Assembly: GCA_023139025.1 (NCBI GenBank)
Contig: JAGLOH010000024.1
Coordinates: 1 to 13,658 of the forward strand
Direction of reading: 5' to 3'
Source: Candidatus Heimdallarchaeota archaeon
Lineage (GTDB): Archaea; Asgardarchaeota; Heimdallarchaeia; Heimdallarchaeales; Heimdallarchaeaceae
Length of the DNA stretch: 13,658 bases
Part shown: piece after piece, positions 6,652 to 13,533 of the stretch
How positions within the stretch are numbered: position 1 is the first letter of the stretch
Layout: the number at the start of each line of letters is the position of its first letter
Notes under the pieces: generated by a model
Seen by the model: only the letters and a program-made list of their open reading frames with translations
Database searches by the model: none
Told to the model about the DNA's origin: nothing
Translations under genes and position numbers: made by a program

Positions 6652-8376
6652 ATGACCAAAGGATATCTCAATTTTGTTCTGCATGGGCACTTACCTTTTG
6701 TCTTAGAACAAGGTGTATGGCCCCATGGTGAAGTGTGGTTATATGAAGCAGCAGCTGAAACTTATACACCTACACTTTCTATGTTAACAAATCTAAGTGA
6801 AAATGAAGGTTTCTCAAATCTGTTGACTATTGGTTTAACTCCTGTTTTAACGGAACAATTGGCTCATCCTAGATTCAAAGCAGGTTTTGAGAATTATCTA
6901 GATGACAGGATTAACGCTAGTTATAAAGATAAAGATCATTTTAATTGGATAGGTGAAAGTGATTTAGCACATCTTGCAGAAAGATGGGCAAACTACTACT
7001 CATCTGTGAGAAAGCAATTCGTTAAAAGATTCAATCGAAACCTAACTGATGGTTATAGAGATCTTCAAGATAAAGGAGTGATTGAGATCATCACTAGTGG
7101 TCTAACTCATGGATATCTTCCGCTTCTTGGAAAAGAAGAAACAGTTAATGCTCAAATCAAAGCAGGGCAAAGTATTTACAAACATCGATTTGGTGGTAAT
7201 GATTCTCAAGGTTTTTGGCTTCCTGAATTAGCTTATAGACCTGGTTATAAATGGAAAAATCCTGTTACTGGAGAAGTCATAGATCGTAAGGGTGTAGACT
7301 ATTATCTTCAGAAAAACAATGTCAAATACTTCTTCGTTGATACACCTCTGCTGAAAGGTGGAAAGGGAATAGGAGCTTATCTTGATAGATTTGATGCATT
7401 GAAATTCCTTTGGAAGCAATTTGAAAAAGAAAAACCAGAAATTAAAGGATATGATTTAACACCTTATAGACCGTATATTGTAGAAGATTCTAAAGAATAT
7501 GATACTAAAATCAATTTCTTTACAAGAGATAGTAAGACAGGAGTAATGGTTTGGTCAGGAGATATTGGTTTCCCAGGTGATGAATATTACTTAGAATTTC
7601 ACAAAAAGCATTTTCCAAGTGGAAACAGATATTGGCGAACCACTGGAAAAGACGTAGATTTAGGAAATAAAGAAATTTATAATGACTTGAAAACAGTTGA
7701 GAGATTAGATGAAAATTCCGAACATTATTTCAAAATAACTAAAGAAACTCTTCTAGAAAATTACAATAACACATCAGAACCAGGAATTCTTGTCAGCCCT
7801 TATGATTTCGAGCTATTCGGGCACTGGTGGATGGAAGGGATTGGCTTTCTAGAGAGAGTACTCAAGCATGTTTACAACGATGATGAAATAGAAACTACAA
7901 CTAGTAAGAATTATCTAAAATTGTATCCACCTGATGAAGAAACCTTTGTCTCTCTTCCTGAAGGATCATGGGGAGAAGGTAATTTCCATTGGATATGGTT
8001 GAATGATAACACTAAGTGGTGCTGGAAATATATTTACGAAATTGAAGATCTTTATCTGGAAGCAATTCAGGAATTCAAAAACACTAACTACCCCCTATTT
8101 GATGTTGCTAAAAGGCTGATTAACCAATTGGGTAGAGAGTTATTCTTGCTATCCTCTTCAGACTGGGAGTTTCTTATATCGACTTGGGCAGCTCGTGACT
8201 ACGCAGAACACAGAATTACTACACATTATGAGAATTTCAAAAAACTGCTTAAACTGTTTGAGAAATGTAAGACTGATAATTTATCTACTACTGAATATCA
8301 ATTGCTAGAAAAAATAGAAAAAGAAAATAGTATTGCTTGGGAACAGGATGTTTACAAGTGGTTTGAGTTACCTTAA
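6652..8376 (+). CDS. GH57 1,4-alpha-glucan branching enzyme
   Basis: A 574-residue cytoplasmic GH57 enzyme that cuts alpha-1,4-glucan chains and rejoins them as alpha-1,6 branches during glycogen synthesis. GH57 motifs appear in order: HGHLPF (11-16), SGLTHGYLPLL (149-159), GFWLPELAY (187-195) with the nucleophile E192, and SPYDFELFGHWWMEG (382-396) with the acid/base D385. A C-terminal all-helical segment ends in SSDWEFLISTWAARDYAEHR (502-521), characteristic of the branching-enzyme subgroup. Its length suits the shorter members of that subgroup, without a helix-hairpin-helix tail. The start at ATG 6652 places HGHLP near the N-terminus as usual. A T-rich tract follows the stop. It faces the glgA operon across 2.5 kb. 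The last 16 codons recur as a broken copy at 10850-10897. Confidence 0.88.
   Translation: MTKGYLNFVLHGHLPFVLEQGVWPHGEVWLYEAAAETYTPTLSMLTNLSENEGFSNLLTIGLTPVLTEQLAHPRFKAGFENYLDDRINASYKDKDHFNWIGESDLAHLAERWANYYSSVRKQFVKRFNRNLTDGYRDLQDKGVIEIITSGLTHGYLPLLGKEETVNAQIKAGQSIYKHRFGGNDSQGFWLPELAYRPGYKWKNPVTGEVIDRKGVDYYLQKNNVKYFFVDTPLLKGGKGIGAYLDRFDALKFLWKQFEKEKPEIKGYDLTPYRPYIVEDSKEYDTKINFFTRDSKTGVMVWSGDIGFPGDEYYLEFHKKHFPSGNRYWRTTGKDVDLGNKEIYNDLKTVERLDENSEHYFKITKETLLENYNNTSEPGILVSPYDFELFGHWWMEGIGFLERVLKHVYNDDEIETTTSKNYLKLYPPDEETFVSLPEGSWGEGNFHWIWLNDNTKWCWKYIYEIEDLYLEAIQEFKNTNYPLFDVAKRLINQLGRELFLLSSSDWEFLISTWAARDYAEHRITTHYENFKKLLKLFEKCKTDNLSTTEYQLLEKIEKENSIAWEQDVYKWFELP
8329..8375 (+). repeat. Direct repeat, left copy (3' end of the branching-enzyme gene)
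   Basis: These 47 bases match 10850-10896 in the same orientation without gaps, 41 of 47 identical by eye (offset 2521). Here they encode the intact ending SIAWEQDVYKWFELP. With one inserted base, the weaker similarity continues into the T-rich tail downstream of both copies, but that part is low-complexity. Confidence 0.8.
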
Positions 8377-8399
8377 CTGTTTCTTTTTTCTTTTTTCTG
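8377..8399 (+). terminator. Oligo-T terminator after the branching-enzyme gene
   Basis: CTGTTTCTTTTTTCTTTTTT lies right after the TAA, with no hairpin needed. The remaining gap to 8492 holds a possible TATA element (TTTATTA, 8454-8460) and no gene. Confidence 0.5.
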
Positions 8400-8492
8400 G
8401 TTAATGCTTTTTGAAGACTTTTTGCCGCGTTTGTGCTTAAGTTCTGCACAATGTTTATTAGTAAAAAAAGGGAAGCTTACCTAGTATACTTT

Positions 8493-8497
8493 GGTGA
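8493..8497 (+). promoter_or_regulatory. Ribosome binding site of the LVIVD gene
   Basis: GGTGA five bases before ATG 8503. With the TATA-like TTTATTA at 8454-8460, it predicts a leader of about 20 bases. Confidence 0.55.
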
Positions 8498-8502
8498 TAT
8501 GA

Positions 8503-9618
8503 ATGAGATTCAACAAAAATATACTCCAAAAATCATATCTGATTTTTGTACTCATACTTTTTAATTTTCTTATTTTTCCGATAGGATTAAACCTCACTCA
8601 AGGAGATTCTGTTTCACATATTGATTTTGAATATGAATCGAAAGGAGTTTTTGTTTCAGGTGATTATGCATATATTGTAAGCAGCATGACAGATGAAGGA
8701 AAAGGTTACTTACATATTGTAAATATAACCGATCCTACAAATCCAAGTGTTTTCAATAAATATAATTTTCAGGATAGTGAATTTCTCGATGTTGAAGTAA
8801 TCGGGGATTATGCTTATGTAGCTAAAGGTAATTGGGATGTAGGATCTTATATTGGTGGTTTAGTCATTTTTGATATTAGCAATGCATCGAATATAGAATT
8901 AAAGAGTTCTGTTAATTTTGGTAGATGTGTCTTGGAGCTTGATGTTCAAGGAGATTTCGCATATTGTATTGATAAGGGTGCTTTAAATATTGTAAATATC
9001 TCTAATCCTATTTCTCCAGCACTTATCCCTACTTCATACTCTACAAGTCATGGTGTTGGAATTTGTGTTGAAGGAAACTATGCTTATATTGTTGAATACT
9101 ATTATGGACTAAGAATTGTTGATATTACTGATCCTTATTCCCCCTTAGAAGTTGGTTCTTATGAAACTCCTGGTCGCTCTCGAGGTATTTGCATTGAAGG
9201 AGATTTAGCATTTATTGCTGATGCTGGAACAGGTATAGTAATACTAGATATTAGTAACAAAGCAAACCCTTCAAAAGTAAGTATATGTGACACTCCAGGT
9301 GCAGCAAAAGAGGTTATTGTTAATGAAAATTATGTCTATGTTGCAGATTGGGAAGCAGGACTCCAGATTATAGATTTAGAAGTTTTAAGAAGACCTAAGA
9401 TTATCTATAGTCTAGAAACAGAGGACCTTGTTTTTGATTTAGATGTATCTGGTGAATATATTTATCTAGCTGAAAATGAAATTAATCTCAGAATTGTAAA
9501 TGCGAGCTTAGTACCTACATCAACCAATTTTGAAATATTAACAATAGCATTAACATTTCTTTTAATTCCTGTATTAACAGTTATCACTAGAAAAAGAAAG
9601 ATAGAAAACAAGATTTAA
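8503..9618 (+). CDS. LVIVD-repeat beta-propeller surface protein
   Basis: A 371-residue exported protein. Residues 10-34 form a signal peptide or signal anchor. Seven LVIVD-type strands follow: LHIVNITDP (70-78), LVIFDISNA (120-128), LNIVNISNP (161-169), LRIVDITDP (203-211), IVILDISNK (245-253), LQIIDLEVL (287-295) and LRIVNASLV (329-337). Each is preceded by a G-x-x-A-Y/F-x-A-style strand (for example GDYAYVA). Seven repeats suit a seven-bladed propeller outside the cell. The C-terminus PTSTNFEILTIALTF is followed by a membrane helix and RKRK, a tripartite anchor or sorting-like tail (338-371) resembling archaeal CTERM surface signals. Ligand unknown; such propellers usually mediate contacts between proteins or with sugars. 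It lies inside the direct-repeat-bounded block together with the membrane protein gene. Confidence 0.85.
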   Translation: MRFNKNILQKSYLIFVLILFNFLIFPIGLNLTQGDSVSHIDFEYESKGVFVSGDYAYIVSSMTDEGKGYLHIVNITDPTNPSVFNKYNFQDSEFLDVEVIGDYAYVAKGNWDVGSYIGGLVIFDISNASNIELKSSVNFGRCVLELDVQGDFAYCIDKGALNIVNISNPISPALIPTSYSTSHGVGICVEGNYAYIVEYYYGLRIVDITDPYSPLEVGSYETPGRSRGICIEGDLAFIADAGTGIVILDISNKANPSKVSICDTPGAAKEVIVNENYVYVADWEAGLQIIDLEVLRRPKIIYSLETEDLVFDLDVSGEYIYLAENEINLRIVNASLVPTSTNFEILTIALTFLLIPVLTVITRKRKIENKI

Positions 9619-9621
9619 TAG

Positions 9622-9645
9622 TATTTTCTTTTTTTTCTTTTTTGA
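9622..9645 (+). terminator. Oligo-T terminator after the LVIVD gene
   Basis: TTTTCTTTTTTTTCTTTTTT begins four bases after the stop. The T-rich stretch continues to about 9690 in the gap before the convergent membrane-protein gene; no other feature is seen there. Confidence 0.5.
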
Positions 9646-9704
9646 TTAAATTTTACTTTTCTTTTTTCTTGCTTTTAGCTTTTTGATTGATCTCTTGCCA
9701 AATT

Positions 9705-10760
9705 TCAATTTTTCTCATTTGAGAGGGGAGTTTGTTTTTTTGATTCAAATATGAATAAAGTTCCCAGAACTATCAATAGTGGTGATTCTACATAATTTAT
9801 GGTAATTTCAAAAATGTAAACAGGTAGAGGATATAAATTTACTATCATTAGTGCGAACAAAATAACCTTGAAAATGGCAAAGAAACCATAGATTAGAGGG
9901 AAATAGAGTGATAGTTTATCTAGTAAATTCTCTGCTTTCTTAGTCTCTTTCATCACTTGATAATGAGAAAAGAAAGCAACCATCTGAAACAGAGCTAGAA
10001 GTATCACAAACGGAAGAATTACATAAGTATTGATTTGATACAAAATAGCGTCGGTTGTAAATATTCTTGATATTGCAAAGAATACTCCCCAGGAGATTAT
10101 TAAAATATAGGTTCTTTTGATTATCTTTTCTAAACCTGAAGTTGTGCTAGCTAATTCCTTTACAGAGATGGCTAACTGAACTGCAGCAAAGAGTATAAGG
10201 ATGGAACCTATATATGCAGATATATCACCAAATATGAAAAAACTAGGACTATCAAAAAGGAAAAATGCTGCACCTAGAATAAATAATATTCCAGAATTCC
10301 TGTGAAAATATTCTCGGTTCTTCTTAATTGGTGATGCATCTTGACTAATTATCCCTTTTTTAACGAAATAGCTCTTTAAGTTATTCTTAATTCGATACCC
10401 TACTATTGTGCCTAGTAGAGTTCCAAGTGCAGTTAATAGAGCAACTCCCCCCAAAACCATTAGAAGTAAGGAAGGGTCATATTTTACACTATCCCACAAT
10501 AAGTTTGTAAAGAAAAATCTAGCTGCAATAATAGCAAATACAAGTATAAGTATTATATTGCTAAATCCAATTAAAATCCAATCTCTTTTAAAAATAAAAA
10601 TTCCACAGATGAAACCCCCAATTAAAGATCCTGCAATCCCTCCCCATACTGGAGTATAAATACTAGTATAATTGATGCTAGAAATGTAAAATGCTATAAA
10701 AGCAAAAAAACTACCTGAAACGAGAGCAAGAGAATTGGATTTTATTCTTCTTGAAACCAT
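9705..10760 (-). CDS. Polytopic membrane protein of unknown function
   Basis: A 351-residue protein with about ten hydrophobic helices, at roughly 11-30, 38-57, 61-84, 97-122, 155-175, 178-200, 215-234, 243-265, 285-308 and 315-338. The first four form a glycine-rich bundle (WGGIAGSLIGGFICG, 39-53; GGVALLTALGTLLGTIVG, 104-121). A basic cytoplasmic-looking linker (123-153) separates them from the C-terminal six, suggesting a two-part protein. No transport, catalytic or cysteine motif is recognisable, and I cannot name a family. The ATG at 10760 has AAAGGTG (10768-10774) seven bases upstream and a TTTAAAAA box near 10798-10806. It converges on the LVIVD gene. It lies inside the direct-repeat-bounded block, so it is probably accessory to the glycogen genes around it. 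Confidence 0.7.
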   Translation of the reverse strand: MVSRRIKSNSLALVSGSFFAFIAFYISSINYTSIYTPVWGGIAGSLIGGFICGIFIFKRDWILIGFSNIILILVFAIIAARFFFTNLLWDSVKYDPSLLLMVLGGVALLTALGTLLGTIVGYRIKNNLKSYFVKKGIISQDASPIKKNREYFHRNSGILFILGAAFFLFDSPSFFIFGDISAYIGSILILFAAVQLAISVKELASTTSGLEKIIKRTYILIISWGVFFAISRIFTTDAILYQINTYVILPFVILLALFQMVAFFSHYQVMKETKKAENLLDKLSLYFPLIYGFFAIFKVILFALMIVNLYPLPVYIFEITINYVESPLLIVLGTLFIFESKKQTPLSNEKN

Positions 10761-10766
10761 GTTTAA

Positions 10767-10789
10767 ACACCTTTAACATCTTAAGGTGT
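10767..10789 (-). promoter_or_regulatory. Inverted repeat overlapping the ribosome binding site and predicted transcript start of the membrane-protein gene
   Basis: ACACCTT (10767-10773) and AAGGTGT (10783-10789) form a perfect 7-base inverted repeat around a 9-base spacer. One arm is the ribosome binding site of the gene starting at 10760. The TATA-like box lies just upstream at 10798-10806, so the repeat spans the likely transcript start. It could be an operator, or a hairpin masking the ribosome site if the transcript starts far enough upstream. Confidence 0.4.
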
Positions 10790-10849
10790 ATTGAGTCTTT
10801 TTAAACTATCATGTTGAAGAAAGCTTTTCCTTTTCTTACTCTTTTTCAG

Positions 10850-10897
10850 AGTATCGCTTGGGAACTAGATGTTTAAAAGTGGTTTGAGTTCACTTAG
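10850..10897 (+). pseudogene. Remnant of a GH57 branching-enzyme 3' end (right direct-repeat copy)
   Basis: In the frame matching the branching enzyme, this reads SIAWELDV, stop, KWFEFT, stop, against SIAWEQDVYKWFELP in the intact gene. The tyrosine codon TAC has become TAA. Identity over 10850-10896 is 41/47 with no gaps. Nothing upstream of 10850 resembles the enzyme, so only the last 16 codons survive. Its terminal TAG (10895-10897) overlaps the glgA stop on the other strand (10894-10896), as expected if a branching-enzyme gene once ended directly against glgA. Confidence 0.75.
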
Positions 10898-12366
10898 AGT
10901 GTTTTTTTTATTTTTCTTATTTTAGCTTTCAAATATACTTTTTGCCATTGTTTAGCTGCATTATTCCAAGAAAAATCTTTGTTCATAATATGCTTTTGGA
11001 GTTTTGTAAACTTTCCTTTGTCTTGTTTATAGAGATTTACTCCCCTTTCTATAGCTTCAAACATTCGATCAGCATTAATTCTTTCAAACACGAAACCTGA
11101 ACCTTCACCAGTTTCTTCGTTGTAATCTTGAACTGTATCTGACAAACCACCAGTTTTCCTAACTATTGGAACTGATCCATAGAGCATGGAGTACAATTGA
11201 TTCAATCCACATGGTTCATATCTACTCGGCATAAGAAAGAAATCTGAACCAGCTTCTATTTGATGAGCTAATCTGTTATCAAATTCGATGTTAATAGAGC
11301 AATCTTGAGGGTATTTCTTTTCTTTAGCTTTGAAGCTCTTTTCTAGTTTTGGATCTCCTGTTCCCAGTAGAACAAACTGAACACCAAGATTCATAATTTT
11401 ATTGAATTTCTTTAAGATTAAATCCAAACCCTTCTGAGTTGCTAATCTAGTAATTATACCTACTAGAGGTTTATCTGAAACATCAAGATTGAGTTTATCC
11501 TGAAGATAATTCTTACACTCTTCCTTACCTTTAAGATTCCTAGAATCATAGTTTTTCGGAATTAATTCATCTGTTTTTGGATTCCACACAGTAAGATCAA
11601 TTCCATGAACAATCCCATAAAGGTCATCTTTTCTTGTTTCAATTATCTTTTCCAACCCATATCCAAATTGCTTTGTTTGAATTTCTTCAGCATATTTTGA
11701 ACTTACAGTGGTAAGAACATCAGTATACACTATTCCAGCTTTCATGAAATTTATAAGACCATGAAAACCTAAAAGATCGTCATTCAGATAGATCTCAGGG
11801 ATGTTCGCATCTTCTATTGTCTCTAAACCATATACTCCTTGATAACCAATATTATGGATAGTAAAAACAGATTTGGAGGTTTTGAATAAATTATGTTCTC
11901 CGTACTCAGTCTTCAAGAAGAAAGGTAGTAACCCGGAATGCCAGTCATTTACATGAAATATATCAATAGGTGCTTCTAGTTGCTCTAAAGCTATAAAAAT
12001 TGATTTTATAAAACTGATGAATCTAATGGGACTGTCTGGATAATCCTCACCATCCTCACCAACATAAATGCCATCGCGATAAAGATAAGTGTTTTTTATG
12101 AAATAGACAGGGATTTCACTATCGGGATGAGTAGTTTCATATAAATCGAAAACAACTTCTACTTTATCACCAACAGGTGCTAGAAGATCTTTCTTAACTA
12201 GTTTGATATTATGCTTTTCAACATCTATACTTTTGTACAAAGGTGTGAATATGCTAACATTATGTCCAAGTTGTTCCATTGCTTTTGGTATAGCAGATGA
12301 AACATCTCCTAATCCACCTGTTTTTGAATAAGGTACAACTTCAGCAGAAACAAATACTATCTTCAT
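10894..12366 (-). CDS. glgA: Glycogen synthase (GT5)
   Basis: A 490-residue bacterial/archaeal-type glycogen synthase, which extends alpha-1,4-glucan from ADP- or UDP-glucose in the cytoplasm. The glucose-nucleotide loop KTGGLGDV is at 15-22. HVNDWHSGLLP (138-148) and TIHNIGYQG (169-177) are the conserved acceptor-side motifs. VHGID is at 253-257. RLATQKGLDL (307-316) carries the donor-phosphate Arg and Lys. SRYEPCGLNQLYSM (381-394) and RKTGGLSDTV (403-412) are the C-lobe signatures. Length is normal for GlgA (about 480). The start at ATG 12366 has GAGG (12374-12377) seven bases upstream, inside the end of the preceding gene. Only two bases separate the two genes, so they are surely one operon. 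No ADP-glucose pyrophosphorylase gene is in the window. The lysine-rich tail KIRKIKKTL is encoded by a T-rich tract on the plus strand. Confidence 0.95.
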   Translation of the reverse strand: MKIVFVSAEVVPYSKTGGLGDVSSAIPKAMEQLGHNVSIFTPLYKSIDVEKHNIKLVKKDLLAPVGDKVEVVFDLYETTHPDSEIPVYFIKNTYLYRDGIYVGEDGEDYPDSPIRFISFIKSIFIALEQLEAPIDIFHVNDWHSGLLPFFLKTEYGEHNLFKTSKSVFTIHNIGYQGVYGLETIEDANIPEIYLNDDLLGFHGLINFMKAGIVYTDVLTTVSSKYAEEIQTKQFGYGLEKIIETRKDDLYGIVHGIDLTVWNPKTDELIPKNYDSRNLKGKEECKNYLQDKLNLDVSDKPLVGIITRLATQKGLDLILKKFNKIMNLGVQFVLLGTGDPKLEKSFKAKEKKYPQDCSINIEFDNRLAHQIEAGSDFFLMPSRYEPCGLNQLYSMLYGSVPIVRKTGGLSDTVQDYNEETGEGSGFVFERINADRMFEAIERGVNLYKQDKGKFTKLQKHIMNKDFSWNNAAKQWQKVYLKAKIRKIKKTL

Positions 12367-12368
12367 TT

Positions 12369-13511
12369 TTATTCCTCTATTTTTGATACAATATCTACTA
12401 TTCTTTTGATTATGTCATTTGATAGGTTAAAAATTATTTGTTGCGAATCCTCTGATAAATCCTCAATCATTTTACCTAAAGTATTTCGTTGATATTTGAG
12501 ACCAGTATGAATTAAATCTGGTCCCCAGCTATATCTAGAGGCCCACCAAAACTGGCATGAATACTGCGCAGCATGATAGTCATCTAGCCAATCACCATTT
12601 GCCAGATATTGCTTTATTTGATCCAGTAATCTCAGATGAGTATGTTGCAGCTGATGGACAGGGTTTGCTGGATGGTCCCAAAGTGGGTAGGGGATATTAT
12701 CCTCCAAATCCTCTTCAGAAGTTGACCATGAAGAAGGTGTAATTTCTGTAATTACACGAGTTATAGGATAGTTTGCAGCACATTTGGATAATGTGATTGT
12801 ATCTAACATAGCTGCTAACTCAAAGAAAAAATCATAGTATTCATCATGGTGTTCACCAAACGTTTCTAAGTCCATAGCTAAAACTATTGGATAATCCCTC
12901 ATTTTATATTTTATTTGAAGTTCTCTTAATCCCAAAGTAACATCCCTTTTGAAATGATCAAAGGAAATTTTGTTACTAATTTCTTTATCTCTCTTGATTG
13001 TTAAAATGGATTTTCCATTTTCTAAGACATAATTCCCTCCAATTAATTGGTAATAACTATTTTCTGGAACTACAATAATTTCATAATTCTTCTCTATAAT
13101 TTGTGGAATGATATCTTCAGATACAGCTAATTCAGGAGGAAAGAAAACTCTTGTATTCAAACCTAAGATATTTTGAATAATATCTTTCTGCTTCCCAATT
13201 TGATATTTTTGATTATCAATAGAAGTCAAAGGTAAAATTGGATGATAGAAAGCTGAACCCATTAGTTCTATTTGATTAGCTAATATAGCTTTTTCAATCA
13301 ACAATAAAACATCTGGATAATCTACAGCTAATTTTTCCAACAAACATCCAGAAATATTTAGTGTAATTTTAGTGTTCTTATTTTTTAGCAGATTCTCGAA
13401 GAAAGGAATATAACAATTATTTATGATTCTATCTAGAATCTCTCTTTTTTGCGTTATTGGTTGGTAAGCATGTAAAATAAAAACTGCTGTTACAGACTCT
13501 TTATTTGCCAT
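12369..13511 (-). CDS. GH57 alpha-amylase/4-alpha-glucanotransferase-like enzyme
   Basis: A 380-residue single-domain GH57 protein, shorter than classical GH57 amylases and 4-alpha-glucanotransferases (600-700 residues). Motifs seen are LHAYQP (13-18), GSAFYHPILPL (85-95), FFPPELAVSE (123-132) with the probable nucleophile E127, and AMDLETFGEHH (212-222) with the probable acid/base D214. PLWDHPANPVHQLQ (276-289) and QFWWASRYSW (320-329) lie in the C-terminal helical part. Both catalytic carboxylates are present, so it should be active on alpha-glucan, trimming or rearranging chains. Hydrolase versus transferase cannot be decided from sequence alone. It is the gene directly upstream of glgA (2-base gap) and lies 22 bases after another minus-strand gene. 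Confidence 0.85.
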   Translation of the reverse strand: MANKESVTAVFILHAYQPITQKREILDRIINNCYIPFFENLLKNKNTKITLNISGCLLEKLAVDYPDVLLLIEKAILANQIELMGSAFYHPILPLTSIDNQKYQIGKQKDIIQNILGLNTRVFFPPELAVSEDIIPQIIEKNYEIIVVPENSYYQLIGGNYVLENGKSILTIKRDKEISNKISFDHFKRDVTLGLRELQIKYKMRDYPIVLAMDLETFGEHHDEYYDFFFELAAMLDTITLSKCAANYPITRVITEITPSSWSTSEEDLEDNIPYPLWDHPANPVHQLQHTHLRLLDQIKQYLANGDWLDDYHAAQYSCQFWWASRYSWGPDLIHTGLKYQRNTLGKMIEDLSEDSQQIIFNLSNDIIKRIVDIVSKIEE

Positions 13512-13520
13512 GGTTGTTAC

Positions 13521-13532
13521 CCCAATATTGGG
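13521..13532. promoter_or_regulatory. Perfect 12-base palindrome between the last two genes of the glgA operon
   Basis: CCCAATATTGGG sits in the 22-base gap between the stop of the upstream partial gene and ATG 13511. On the minus strand its final GGG, plus one more G, lies seven bases before the ATG and could serve as the ribosome binding site. A hairpin would have only four stem pairs, so protein binding or chance is as likely as RNA folding. Confidence 0.35.
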
Positions 13533-13533
13533 C

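Noticed and set aside
10408..10659. Plus-strand open frame inside the membrane-protein gene
   Set aside because: It is antisense to membrane helices, with no domain signal or start context.
10837..10853. Hairpin TACTCT-TTTTC-AGAGTA as a terminator of glgA
   Set aside because: The stem is six pairs and no T-run follows it on the minus strand, so it does not look like a terminator for glgA; probably chance.
12557..12742. Plus-strand open frame inside the short GH57 gene
   Set aside because: It is antisense to conserved GH57 motifs (around residues 260-320), so it is a shadow.
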